Source of the DNA: CAZMVY01 sp964617875
Lineage (GTDB): Bacteria; Planctomycetota; Phycisphaerae; UBA1845; PWPN01
Direction of reading: 5' to 3'
NCBI GenBank assembly: GCA_964617875.1
Contig: CAZUAI010000013.1
Location: forward strand, 1 to 64,000
Length of the DNA: 64,000 nucleotides
Shown: positions 48,162 through 56,604 of the stretch, piece by piece
Layout: each line of letters opens with the position of its first letter
Position numbering within the stretch: position 1 is the stretch's first letter
Translations under genes and position numbers: made by a program
The notes under the pieces: model-generated
What the model was told of the DNA's origin: nothing
What the model saw: only the letters and a program-made list of their open reading frames with translations
Database searches by the model: none

Positions 48162-49610
48162 TCAGCCGCCCGCCGCGCCGACGGCGGCGGCGTACTCCCG
48201 CGCCAGCGCCTCGTACGACGTCGTTCCGTCGGCGGGCTGGATCTCCCGCGTCCGGCCGACCATCGTCGCGCACAGGGCCGCGAGGTCCGCCCCGCGATCG
48301 ACCATCGCCCGCGCCAGGATCGACGCGCCGAACGCGCTGATCTCCGTCTCCTCGGGGCACGTCACCGGGCGTCCGGTCACGTCCGCGACGATCTGCGGCG
48401 TCGCCCGGCTTTTCGCCGCCCCGCCGCACATCACCAGCCGCTCGACCGGGCAGCCGCCCTGCTCCAGCCAGCCGAGCTGCCGGGCCAGCTCGAAGCACAG
48501 GCCCTCGACCGTCGCCCGCAGCAGGTGGCCTTTGCCGTGCGAAAGCCGCACGCCGTGCAGCGAGCCCGCCGCCGGCCGTCGCGCCCCGCCGATCGCGTCG
48601 AGGAACGGCCACAGCCGCAGTCCCTCGCTGCCCGCGGGCACGGCTTCGATCAGCTCGTCGATCTTCTCGCGCGGCAGGCTCCCGGCCGCGGTCATGTCCA
48701 CCGCCCACTGGAACGCCGACCCGCCGACGACCAGGGAGAGCAGCTGCCCCCACCGCCCCGGCGCGACGTGGTCGCACACCCAGGCCGACGGCACGACCGG
48801 CGACACGAGGTGGTCCGCGATCGCCAGCAGCACCCACGCGGTCCCCGCGCCGAACATCACGTCGCCCGCCTCGATCGCGCCGCATCCGAGCGCCGCCGCG
48901 TACTGGTCGTGTACCGCCGGTCCGATCGGGATGTGCTCGGGCAGGCCCGTCTCGCGGGCGATCTCGGTGTCGAGCACGCCGGCGGGCTCCCGCGCCGGCA
49001 GCATCTCAGGCAGTTGCTCCGGCCGCAGGCCCAGGTGGGCCAGCACGTCCGGGTCCGCCTCGCGCTTCGACGGGTTGTAGAGGCAGCAGATGCTCAGCGA
49101 CGAGCAGTCGTGCGCCGGGCGTCCGCACAGCCGTCCGACGATGGCGTCGCCCACGAAGCCGACGATGTTCGGCGGGGCCAGGAGTCCGGGGTCCGCCTCG
49201 CGCAGGCGCAGCACCTGGCCGATCGCCATGTTGCTTTCGCCGTGGCCGATTCGGGGCGCGAGCCACGCGCCGCCGACCTTCGCCTGGAACGCGCAGTCGA
49301 ACGGCGCCCCGCGCGAATCCATCCAGCTGACCGTCGGGCCGATGCACCGGCCGTCGGGCGTGCGAATCTGCATCGCCCCTCCCTGGCTGGAGATGCCCAC
49401 GGCGCGGACCGCGCCCAGGTCGGCCCCGCGGCCCGCCAGCCAGATCGCGCTGAGCGTCGAGCGCCAGATCTCGTCGAGGTTCTGTTCGATGCCGCCGTCG
49501 TCGGTGTGCTTCAAGGCGACGGCGACCGACCCGCGCGAGCGGATCGTCCCGTCATCGCCGACGATCAGCGCCTTGATGTTCGTCGTGCCCAGGTCCAGGC
49601 CGAGCCACAT
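48162..49610 (-). CDS. FGGY-family carbohydrate kinase, xylulokinase-like
   Basis: The 482-residue ATP-dependent sugar kinase has the phosphate-1 loop LGLDLGTTNIKALIV, VGISSQGGAMQ, the sugar-contact WMDSRGAPFD, the catalytic-Asp region GPAVHDQYAAALGCG, GAGTAWVLL, and the C-terminal VMCGGAAKSRATPQIVADVTGRPV. FGGY substrates include xylulose, ribulose, fuculose and glycerol. The adjacent arabinose/fucose-isomerase-family gene suggests a ketopentose or deoxyketohexose. Start ATG 49610 has GGAAGG about 9 nt upstream. The 177-bp gap to the isomerase contains an element C-like segment. Confidence 0.88.
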   Translation of the reverse strand: MWLGLDLGTTNIKALIVGDDGTIRSRGSVAVALKHTDDGGIEQNLDEIWRSTLSAIWLAGRGADLGAVRAVGISSQGGAMQIRTPDGRCIGPTVSWMDSRGAPFDCAFQAKVGGAWLAPRIGHGESNMAIGQVLRLREADPGLLAPPNIVGFVGDAIVGRLCGRPAHDCSSLSICCLYNPSKREADPDVLAHLGLRPEQLPEMLPAREPAGVLDTEIARETGLPEHIPIGPAVHDQYAAALGCGAIEAGDVMFGAGTAWVLLAIADHLVSPVVPSAWVCDHVAPGRWGQLLSLVVGGSAFQWAVDMTAAGSLPREKIDELIEAVPAGSEGLRLWPFLDAIGGARRPAAGSLHGVRLSHGKGHLLRATVEGLCFELARQLGWLEQGGCPVERLVMCGGAAKSRATPQIVADVTGRPVTCPEETEISAFGASILARAMVDRGADLAALCATMVGRTREIQPADGTTSYEALAREYAAAVGAAGG

Positions 49611-49787
49611 GGGCTAGATCCTTCCCCCGGCCGAGCCGTCCGGAAACGCCATCCCTCCGGCGGGCGGACCGGTCGCGAAGCGGCGACGCCGGGCGTTCGG
49701 CGTGCGTGGTTCTCCGGGGCCGCGGACTCGCGGCCGCGGAGGTTCGCCCACCTGTTGGCCACGTGCGTGTTCGATCTCCATATTCCT

Positions 49788-51197
49788 TCAGATTCCCACG
49801 TACTCCGCCCCCAGGTACTCCGCCGCGATGGCCAGCTTGCCGCGTGCGTCGCCGGCGCAGACCGCCAGGTGGTGCGGGCCGCCGGCGTACGCGTACGCGT
49901 CGAGGAACTCGCGGACGTCGCCGTCGGGCCGGGCCTTCGAGTGCGGCGTGCAGAGCTGCGGCAGCGGGCCGAAGTCCTCGATCGTGACCGGCGCCGCGAT
50001 GATCCGCCACTGCTGGTCGGCGGTGAGCGTCAGGGCGGTGAGCGTCGCCGGGCCGGGCTCGAAGCTCGTCACGAGCGCGAGCTGCGCCGCCCGCGTCGGC
50101 ACGATCGGCCCCGGCCGCCTGACCATGCGGACCTTGCGGTCCTTCCGCGCCATCGCGACGTTCGCCTCGCCCATGTGGCTCAGCAGCACGGCGTTGCCGG
50201 CGAAGTCGATCGTGAACATTTCGCTGAAGCTCGCCGGCGGGTGCAGCCGGTGCAGGAACGCCGAGTGCGCCGCGGCGATGAGGTCGCCCTCGCCGCCGAA
50301 GCCGACGCCCTCGGCGAGCAGCCGGCTGGCGGCGACGAACGGCAGCGTCTCCGTGCGGTCGTCCTGGCCGAAGGCGAGGAACTGGTAGCTGTACGCGTCG
50401 AGCCGGTGGTCCCGGACGAGGCCGCGGAGGGCGATCTCCGCGCGGGCCGTGGTCTGCAGCTCGGCCTCGGTGATGCCCGGGCCGATCTCGTAGGCGCCGT
50501 TGTATTCGGCGACGAGCTTTGCCACGTCCGCCGCGCCCGCCTGTTCCGCCCGGCGGTGGTAGTCGCTCAGCGGCAGGGCCTCCCACGTGCAGCCGAGGCT
50601 GGTCGCCATGTGCGTCGTGTCGAGGCCGAAGTCGCCCATGCCCGGGAAGGGGTAGCCCAGCAGGCCGAGCCGCGCCCGGCGCAGGCGGCTCACCGCGTGC
50701 GCGGCGCGGAAGCGGTTGCCGAGCGACGCGATCGCCTGGCGGTCGTCCACGTGGCCGGTGATGTACGAGAACGGCACGCCCGCACGGCCGAGCACGTTGC
50801 ACAGATCGTGCGTGCCGTGGACGCCGTGGTTGGCGATCAGTTCGGCGTCGCCGTAGGACGCATCGACGGCCGACAGCTCCTGCGTGTTCCAGACGATGAT
50901 CGGCAGGCGCGTCCGCCGCAGCGCGTCGGCGGCGATGAGGCTCGGCGCGTAGGAGAGGAGGACGACGAGGATCGCATCGGCGCCGTCGGCCTCGAACCCG
51001 AGGACCGCCCGCTCGACGTCCTCACGGCGGAACGCCGCGCCGTCGAACCGCACGTCCGCCGTGCCCGCGAGGTTCGGGACCAGCCGCTCGCGGACGAACC
51101 GCTCGCGGTCCGGCCGCAGTTGCGGCGCAAGCGTCTCGTAGAACTCCAGCGTCAACCCCAACAGGCCGATCGTCGGCCGCTCCGCGCCCGCACTCAT
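49788..51197 (-). CDS. L-fucose/L-arabinose isomerase family protein
   Basis: The 469-residue protein belongs to the ketol-isomerase group with three alpha/beta domains. Visible features are an N-terminal IGLLGLTLEFYETL, ILVVLLSYAPSL, PIIVWNTQEL, the cluster ANHGVHGTHDLCNVLGR, LGYPFPGMGDFG, and a metal-site-like GFGGEGDLIAAAH followed by SEMFTIDF. In relatives Glu and His side chains from these segments bind Mn. Aldose-to-ketose isomerisation feeding the adjacent FGGY kinase is likely; the exact sugar is open. ATG 51197 has AGGAGG 5 nt upstream. It is the first gene of the operon. Confidence 0.82.
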   Translation of the reverse strand: MSAGAERPTIGLLGLTLEFYETLAPQLRPDRERFVRERLVPNLAGTADVRFDGAAFRREDVERAVLGFEADGADAILVVLLSYAPSLIAADALRRTRLPIIVWNTQELSAVDASYGDAELIANHGVHGTHDLCNVLGRAGVPFSYITGHVDDRQAIASLGNRFRAAHAVSRLRRARLGLLGYPFPGMGDFGLDTTHMATSLGCTWEALPLSDYHRRAEQAGAADVAKLVAEYNGAYEIGPGITEAELQTTARAEIALRGLVRDHRLDAYSYQFLAFGQDDRTETLPFVAASRLLAEGVGFGGEGDLIAAAHSAFLHRLHPPASFSEMFTIDFAGNAVLLSHMGEANVAMARKDRKVRMVRRPGPIVPTRAAQLALVTSFEPGPATLTALTLTADQQWRIIAAPVTIEDFGPLPQLCTPHSKARPDGDVREFLDAYAYAGGPHHLAVCAGDARGKLAIAAEYLGAEYVGI

Positions 51198-51233
51198 GAG
51201 GGCCTCCTGCTCGCTGCTCCCGATCGCCGGCAG

Positions 51234-51262
51234 ATGCTACCGGGCAGCACGCGGGGTGTCCA
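51234..51262 (-). promoter_or_regulatory. promoter of the sugar isomerase-kinase-symporter operon, TGGACA-N17-TAGCAT
   Basis: On the minus strand TGGACA (51257-51262) and TAGCAT (51234-51239) are 17 nt apart, about 36 bp before the isomerase ATG. No obvious operator palindrome overlaps it. Confidence 0.5.
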
Positions 51263-51341
51263 TGGCGGGGCGTTCCGTCGGCCGTGGGATGCGGCCCGGG
51301 CCGCAGGCGTTCACCTCGTTGGGCCTGCACGCGCAGGAACC

Positions 51342-51370
51342 GCCACGCCGGCGAGATCCGGCGCGGTGGC
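51342..51370. other. hairpin between divergent promoters
   Basis: GCCAC-GCCGG-N6-CCGGC-GCG-GTGGC forms two stacked 5-bp stems with a three-base bulge in the 291-bp gap between the isomerase operon and the TrmJ-like gene. It could be a regulatory site for either. Confidence 0.35.
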
Positions 51371-51383
51371 GTGCGCCCGCTCC

Positions 51384-51412
51384 TTGTCGGGGGCCCGGCC
51401 GGGGCGTAGACT
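51384..51412 (+). promoter_or_regulatory. promoter TTGTCG-N17-TAGACT
   Basis: TTGTCG (51384-51389) and TAGACT (51407-51412) are separated by 17 nt, about 77 nt before the ATG of the TrmJ-like gene. The -35 is identical to that of purM. Confidence 0.65.
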
Positions 51413-51488
51413 CGCGCGCGAAGCGCCTCGGGCGCGTTTGGCCGCCTTGACGCGGCGCTGCGTGTCGGCGGCCGAATCGAGGCACGCG

Positions 51489-52301
51489 ATGAGCGGATGG
51501 CTGGACAACGTGCGGATCATCCTCGTGCGGCCGGGCAAGCCGGGGAACGTCGGCGCGGTCGCGCGGGCGATGCGGAACACGCGGATGTCGGACCTGTGGC
51601 TCGTCGAGCCGCGGTGCGATCACCTCTCCCACGAGTCGAAGCGCCAGAGCACGAAGGGCGAGCCGATCCTCCACGCGGCCCGGATCGTGGCCGGACTGCC
51701 CGATGCCCTGCACGGCGTGGCCTGGACCGTCGGCACGAGCTGCCGCGGCGGCGTCTACCGCGAGCAGATTGAGTGGAGCCCGCGCCGGATGGCGGCCGAG
51801 CTTCGCCGCCGCGCCGTCGGCGGTCGGGTCGCGATCGTCCTCGGCCCGGAGGACAGCGGCCTGCGCAACGACGAGGTGCTTGCCTGCGATGCCGTCGTCC
51901 GCATCCCGTCGAACCCGGACTACCCGAGCCTGAACCTCGCCCAGGCGCTGATGGTCTGCGCCTACGAGCTGTACGTGGCGGCGAGCGGGCCGGAATCCGC
52001 TGCCGATGCCCCGAGTCGCGGGCCTGGCGCCGCCGGTGCGGGCGAATTCCTCGGCGCCGGCCCCGCCGAGCCCGCCGACGCCGCCACGCTTCGGGCCTTG
52101 ATGACCAAGCTCGAGGCGTCGCTCCTGCGGATCGGCTACCTCCGCCCGGAGCACCCCGGGCACCTGCTCCATCCGATCCGCGCCATCCTCGCCCGCGCCG
52201 GCCTCTCGCAGACCGAGGCCCAGATCCTCATTGGCCTTGCGCAGCAGATCCAGGAATTCGCCGACCGTTCGGACCCCACCGGTCGGGCCTCAACCGTGTA
52301 G
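51489..52301 (+). CDS. tRNA/rRNA methyltransferase of the SPOUT class, TrmJ-like
   Basis: TrmJ adds a 2'-O-methyl group at position 32 of some tRNAs. The 270-residue protein has the group signature IILVRPGKPGNVGAVARAMRNTRM, then the SAM-knot motifs VAIVLGPEDSGLRNDE and RIPSNPDYPSLNLAQAL. A C-terminal helical extension with LLRIGYL and HPIRAILARAGLSQTEAQILIGLAQQI matches TrmJ. An Ala/Gly/Pro-rich linker (about residues 165-200) joins the two. ATG 51489 has GAGG 6 nt upstream; the open frame before it is a shadow. Confidence 0.88.
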   Translation: MSGWLDNVRIILVRPGKPGNVGAVARAMRNTRMSDLWLVEPRCDHLSHESKRQSTKGEPILHAARIVAGLPDALHGVAWTVGTSCRGGVYREQIEWSPRRMAAELRRRAVGGRVAIVLGPEDSGLRNDEVLACDAVVRIPSNPDYPSLNLAQALMVCAYELYVAASGPESAADAPSRGPGAAGAGEFLGAGPAEPADAATLRALMTKLEASLLRIGYLRPEHPGHLLHPIRAILARAGLSQTEAQILIGLAQQIQEFADRSDPTGRASTV

Positions 52302-52426
52302 GGCCGGATCGTCTCGAACGCATCCGGCCGCGTCCGGTCGGCGCGGCGTCGGTTGCCGCCGCCTGTGAGGGGGCCGCCGCCGGCGCTGCGTACTTCGTTT
52401 GCCTGGGCTCGACGCGGGGGCGGCGA

Positions 52427-52432
52427 TATAGT
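52427..52432 (+). promoter_or_regulatory. -10-like TATAGT directly before an ATG
   Basis: TATAGT ends 6 nt before ATG 52439, which has no Shine-Dalgarno sequence. No good -35 stands at the usual distance, so the leaderless assignment here depends on position alone. Confidence 0.4.
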
Positions 52433-52438
52433 GCTGAC

Positions 52439-54691
52439 ATGGTACGCGGTGCTTCCTCTGTGCCTCACGCGGGGCCGGGCATTCCGGGCCGCGGTCGGCC
52501 GCTGTTGCCCGTCCTGTCGGCCGTGGGCGTCGGCGTTGTCGTGCTCGCCGTGCACTGGCCCGTGTTGTCGGCGGGGGCGCTCTCGTTTGACGACCGGGAG
52601 GCCATCACCGAGAACTACCTCATCCAGGACGCGAGCTGGGCGTCGGTCCGGCAGATCTTCGGCGAGGTCGTCCAGCCCTCGACGATCCGGGGATACTATC
52701 GCCCGCTGACGCAGATCTCGTTCATGCTCGACTGGGCGATGGGGGGGCGCCCCACGAATCTGCGCCCGTTCCACCGGACGAGCCTGGCCCTGCACACGGC
52801 CAACGCCGTCCTGGTCATGGTGATCCTGTACCAGTTCTTCGGGAACCCGTGGGCGGCGGCCGCCGTCGCGCTCGTGTTCGGTCTGCACCCCCTGACGGTC
52901 GAACCGGTCGCGTGGGTCATGGAGCGGAAGACGCCGCTGGCGACGTTCTTCGCGCTGTGCAGCCTGGCGATGTACGTGCGGTACGCTCACCGGCGCGGCC
53001 GGGCATGGTACGGCGGATCCCTGCTGGCGTTCGTGCTCGCGCTGATGTCGAAGCCGACGAGCACGCCCCTGCCGCTCGTCATGCTGCTCGTGGACTACTG
53101 GCCGCTGCGACGGCTGAACGTGCGTGCGGTTGTGGAGAAGCTGCCGTTCCTCGCGGCCGCCGCCGCGGGGGCGGCGATCGCCTACCTCTGCGAGGACCAC
53201 GCCCAGCGGCTCGACACGTTCGGCGGGGGCACGGCGGCCCGGATGCCGCTCCGCATCGGTTACCTCGTCGTGTTCTACCTCGCCAAGATGGTCTGGCCGG
53301 TCAACCTCGGCTCGGCCTACGGGCTGCCGGAGCCGCTGTCGCTGTCGAACCCGTGGATCCTTCTGGGCGTCCTGGGAACGTGCGGGCTGGCGGCCGCGCT
53401 GGTGCTGTCGCTTCGCCGGACGCCGGCGTTGATGGTCGGCGGCCTGTGTTTCCTTCTGGCGATCGCCCCGACGTTCGGCGTCGTGCAGTACACGTGGGTG
53501 GTCGCGTCGGACAAGTACGTGTATCTGCCCGTGATCGGGTTGCTGCTGGTGCTCGCGTGGTCGTTGTGCCGTCTGTTCGAGAAGATCGGCCGGTCGCGGC
53601 GGCGCTGGAGTGCGGCGGCTGCCGTGGTCGTCGTGATCGGCGGCGTGGTTGCGGCGGAGGCCGTGGCCACGCGGCGGCAGATCGGCCGCTGGCAGGACAC
53701 GGAGGGCTACCTGCGTTACATGATCGGGCTCGGGCAGAAGGCCCCGGCCCTGCACCTCGATTACGGCGTGGCCCTGACGGCCCGGGGCGACATGGACGAG
53801 GCGCTGAAGCACTTCCGGGAGGCCGTCCGGCTCAAGCCCGACTACATCGAGGCGCGCACAAACGTGGCCACGGCCCTGGCCCGCCAGGGCAGGATGGACG
53901 AGGCTGTCGAGGCGTTTCGCGAGGCCCTGCGGTTGCGGCCGGACTACTACCTCGCGCACCACAACCTCGGCCAGGCGCTCGCGCAGCAGGGCAACCACGA
54001 AGAGGCGATGGATCACTTCCTCCAGGCGCTTTCGATAAAGCCCAACTACCCGGACGCTCGCAACAGCTATGGGCTGGAACTGCTCCGTCGCGGCCGGATC
54101 GCCGAGGCGGCAGCGGAGTTCGAGGAGGCGATCCGGCTGAATGCGGATGGCGCCGAGGCCTACTACAACCTGGGGCTGGCGCTCGTCCGGCTCGGGCGGA
54201 ACGACACGGCCGTCGGGCGGTTCCGGAAGGCGGTTGCGCTCGACCCTGCGAACGCCGAGTGGCGTCTTCACCTCGGCGACGCCCTGGCCCGGCAAGGGCA
54301 GGCCGATGCCGCCCTCCGGGAATACCGCGAGGCGCTTCGGTTGGCCCCGGACTCGCCGGCGGCGATGAATAACGTGGCGTGGTTCCTGGCCACGCGGAGC
54401 GAATCCACGCCGAGCGACGCCGAAGAGGCCGTCCGCCTGGCCGAACGGGCCTGCGAACGGACGGGGCACGGACAACCGGGGGCGCTGGATACGCTTGCCG
54501 CCGCGTATGCCGCCGCCGGACGATTCGAGGACGCTGCCCGGACGGCGCGCCGGGCCGTCGAGCAGGCCGACGCCGATCCGCGTCAAAAGGAACTTGCCGC
54601 GGCGTTGCGCCGCCGGCTGTCGCTTTATGAAGCAGGGCGACCGTATCGCGAGACGCCGCAGGCGGCGACCGGGCAATCGCCGCCGCCGTGA
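52439..54691 (+). CDS. GT-C-type membrane protein with eight C-terminal TPRs (TMTC/O-mannosyltransferase-like)
   Basis: The 750-residue protein starts with a membrane domain of about 10-11 helices. After helix 1 comes FDDREAITENYLI, the acidic-pair loop of GT-C enzymes (here Asp-Asp), then STIRGYYRPLTQISFMLDWAMGG and HRTSLALHTANAVLV. This matches TMTC-like proteins, which in animals transfer mannose to cadherins. From about residue 430, eight 34-residue TPRs follow in register (ALTARGDMDEALKHFREAVRLKPD, and so on). The bacterial substrate is unknown; a lipid-linked sugar donor is expected. A DUF2723 protein gene follows. Confidence 0.78.
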   Translation: MVRGASSVPHAGPGIPGRGRPLLPVLSAVGVGVVVLAVHWPVLSAGALSFDDREAITENYLIQDASWASVRQIFGEVVQPSTIRGYYRPLTQISFMLDWAMGGRPTNLRPFHRTSLALHTANAVLVMVILYQFFGNPWAAAAVALVFGLHPLTVEPVAWVMERKTPLATFFALCSLAMYVRYAHRRGRAWYGGSLLAFVLALMSKPTSTPLPLVMLLVDYWPLRRLNVRAVVEKLPFLAAAAAGAAIAYLCEDHAQRLDTFGGGTAARMPLRIGYLVVFYLAKMVWPVNLGSAYGLPEPLSLSNPWILLGVLGTCGLAAALVLSLRRTPALMVGGLCFLLAIAPTFGVVQYTWVVASDKYVYLPVIGLLLVLAWSLCRLFEKIGRSRRRWSAAAAVVVVIGGVVAAEAVATRRQIGRWQDTEGYLRYMIGLGQKAPALHLDYGVALTARGDMDEALKHFREAVRLKPDYIEARTNVATALARQGRMDEAVEAFREALRLRPDYYLAHHNLGQALAQQGNHEEAMDHFLQALSIKPNYPDARNSYGLELLRRGRIAEAAAEFEEAIRLNADGAEAYYNLGLALVRLGRNDTAVGRFRKAVALDPANAEWRLHLGDALARQGQADAALREYREALRLAPDSPAAMNNVAWFLATRSESTPSDAEEAVRLAERACERTGHGQPGALDTLAAAYAAAGRFEDAARTARRAVEQADADPRQKELAAALRRRLSLYEAGRPYRETPQAATGQSPPP

Positions 54692-54835
54692 ACGACCCCG
54701 GAGTCAGGCGACGAAGTGACGGAGCAACAAAAGGGAAGAGAGTGCAGAGCGCCGGGGATCCGGGCAACGGCCCGCCCGGGAAACGGACCGCCGGAAGAAC
54801 AGACCGACGGGCCACCGCCTTCCCGCATTCGCGCG

Positions 54836-54864
54836 TTGCGGCACGCGACACCGAGGGGTACATT
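54836..54864 (+). promoter_or_regulatory. promoter TTGCGG-N17-TACATT, leaderless arrangement
   Basis: TTGCGG (54836-54841) and TACATT (54859-54864) are 17 nt apart, and GTG 54871 begins 6 nt after the -10. This promoter lies inside what would be the 5' end of a longer frame beginning at 54688, and argues that the shorter protein is real. Confidence 0.6.
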
Positions 54865-54870
54865 GAGGCT

Positions 54871-56415
54871 GTGACCCGTGCGCAATCATCGAGCCAGGCT
54901 CCCGGCGCCGCGTGCGCGTCGCCCTTCTCCGTGTGGCTCGTCGCGTTTCTTGCCGCACTGGCCCTTTACGTCGCCACCGCGTGCCGGGGCGTGCAGTGGC
55001 AGGACTCGGGCTCGCAGCAGCTTCGTATCGTGACCGGGCAACTTGATCACCCGCTCGGTCTGGCGCTGACGCACCCGCTGCAGTACTACCTGGGTCGCGC
55101 GGCGATTCGCCTCCGGTTCCTGGAGCCCGCGTTCGCCATCACGCTCGTCAGCTCGTTGGCCGCCGCCGTCGCCGTGGCGAACCTCGCGGCCGCGCTGAAG
55201 ACGCTGACGCGCCAGGCGCTGCCGGCGGCCATCGCCGCGGCGGCCTTCGCCCTCTCGCACACGTTCTGGCAGCACGCGACGCACACCGAGTCCTACGCCC
55301 TTGTCGCGGCCTTCCTCGCGGCCGAGTGGCTCTGCCTTGCGCGGTTTGCCGTGGGCGGCGGCGGGCGGTGGCTCATCCTGCTTGCGCTGTTCAACGGCTT
55401 GGGCATCGCCAACCATCCGCTCGCCCTGCTCGCGACTCCGGTGGATGCGGTCGTCATCGCATGGGCGGTCCGCGGCGGGAGGCTGCCCCGCCGTGCGGCG
55501 GCGGCGGTCGGGCTCTGGATCGCGGGCACGCTGCCCTACTCCGCGCTGGTGGTCGCCACGGCCCTTCGCACGGGCGACTGGGCGGGTGCGATCCACTCGG
55601 CCCTGTTCGGGCGGTACGCCGCCGACGTGCTCAACACGCGGATCGGGGCGCGCACGATCCTGACGGCCCTCGGCTTTGTCGCCTACAACCTCCCGGGGCT
55701 GACGATCCCGCTGGCGGTGTATGCGCTCGTTGCCTGCCGCGACGTGCCGAAGGTCTTCTCCCGGGCGATCGCGGCGCAGCTCGTCCTCTACGGCCTGTTC
55801 GTCGTCCGATACACGATCACCGACCAGTACTCGTACTTCTTCCCCGTGTATGCCCTGCTGGCCGTCCTGGCCGGTGCGGGCCTGGCGCACCGAACCGCGC
55901 GCGGGCCGGCCGCCTGGCGCCGTCCGGTGCTTGCGCTGGCCGGTATCACCGCCCTCTGGACGCCGCTGGTGTACGTCGCCGCCGCACGCGTCGCCGCATC
56001 GCGCGGCGTGCTCGCGTCGCGGATCCCCAACAAGCCCTATCGCGACGGCTATCGCGCGTTTCTCCTGCCGTGGGGCGTCGGCGATCGGTACGGCGAGGCC
56101 GTCAACGAGCATGCGACGCGGCTGGCCGGCGGCGACGGGCTGATCCTCGTGGCCGACCCCATGATCGAGTTCGGCGTGCGGTACGCCGAAGCGCTCGGCC
56201 GCATCCCTCGCGATGTGAGGATCCGGCCGATCGAGCTTGCCGCGAACGAGCCGGTCGTCGCGGAGCGCCGGGAACTGCTGTCCGCGTACATCCGCCGGGG
56301 CCGCCCGGTCGTGCTGGTCCCGCGCGATCGCGATCACCCGCGGACGTGTGTGCCGGAGGCGAAGTGGCGGCGCGACGGCGACCTGTACGTGCTCGAACGA
56401 CTCGGTACGGAGTGA
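54871..56415 (+). CDS. DUF2723-family multi-spanning membrane protein (GT-C-like, 514 aa)
   Basis: After a short N-terminus, a first helix leads to ATACRGVQWQDSGSQQLRIVTGQLDHPLGLALTHPLQYYLGRAA, the DUF2723 signature in which the Asp in the WQDSG loop sits where GT-C glycosyltransferases keep their catalytic acid. About ten helices follow, including SHTFWQHATHTESYALVAAFLA and GLGIANHPLALLATP. The C-terminal 120 residues are soluble. The frame is open back to GTG 54688, overlapping the TPR gene stop, but those 61 residues are Arg-rich and a promoter lies within them, so GTG 54871 is preferred. It probably transfers a sugar to protein, together with or parallel to its neighbour. Confidence 0.78.
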   Translation: MTRAQSSSQAPGAACASPFSVWLVAFLAALALYVATACRGVQWQDSGSQQLRIVTGQLDHPLGLALTHPLQYYLGRAAIRLRFLEPAFAITLVSSLAAAVAVANLAAALKTLTRQALPAAIAAAAFALSHTFWQHATHTESYALVAAFLAAEWLCLARFAVGGGGRWLILLALFNGLGIANHPLALLATPVDAVVIAWAVRGGRLPRRAAAAVGLWIAGTLPYSALVVATALRTGDWAGAIHSALFGRYAADVLNTRIGARTILTALGFVAYNLPGLTIPLAVYALVACRDVPKVFSRAIAAQLVLYGLFVVRYTITDQYSYFFPVYALLAVLAGAGLAHRTARGPAAWRRPVLALAGITALWTPLVYVAAARVAASRGVLASRIPNKPYRDGYRAFLLPWGVGDRYGEAVNEHATRLAGGDGLILVADPMIEFGVRYAEALGRIPRDVRIRPIELAANEPVVAERRELLSAYIRRGRPVVLVPRDRDHPRTCVPEAKWRRDGDLYVLERLGTE

Positions 56416-56447
56416 TGAGTCATGAGTACTCGGTGATGAGGTCGTCA

Positions 56448-56510
56448 CCCCCGCGGACGCGGGGGTCTAGAGCAACGGGCGGAGGTCTGGATCCCCGCTT
56501 TCGCGGGGAT
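56448..56510. repeat. REP-like double palindrome
   Basis: CCCCCGCG-GA-CGCGGGGG (56448-56465) and ATCCCCGC-TTTC-GCGGGGAT (56491-56510) are perfect palindromes separated by 25 nt containing TCTAGAGCAACGGGCGGAGG. The arrangement and the GGATCCCCGC..GCGGGGATGAC core closely resemble intergenic repeats common in many proteobacteria. It lies after the DUF2723 gene stop and could help end transcription. Confidence 0.75.
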
Positions 56511-56520
56511 GACGGAGCAA

Positions 56521-56604
56521 CCGGGTAACCGGGTAACCGAGACACCGGGCGACGGATACCGGGCAACGGACAACACACCACGGACAACGGACAACTACGC
56601 GCCC
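56521..56604. repeat. degenerate short tandem repeat
   Basis: CCGGGTAA is repeated at once, then drifts through ACCGGGCGACGGATA, CCGGGCAACGGACAAC and CACGGACAACGGACAAC in units of about 8-10 bp up to the lipoprotein gene stop. It has no coding signal. Confidence 0.6.

Noticed and set aside
48525..51488. Plus-strand frame upstream of the TrmJ-like protein
   Set aside because: It is antisense to the FGGY kinase and isomerase genes; the conserved methyltransferase begins at 51489 with its own promoter and ribosome site.
54688..54870. GTGA start overlapping the TPR gene as the DUF2723 gene start
   Set aside because: The 61 added residues are Arg-rich low complexity and contain a promoter whose -10 lies 6 nt before GTG 54871.
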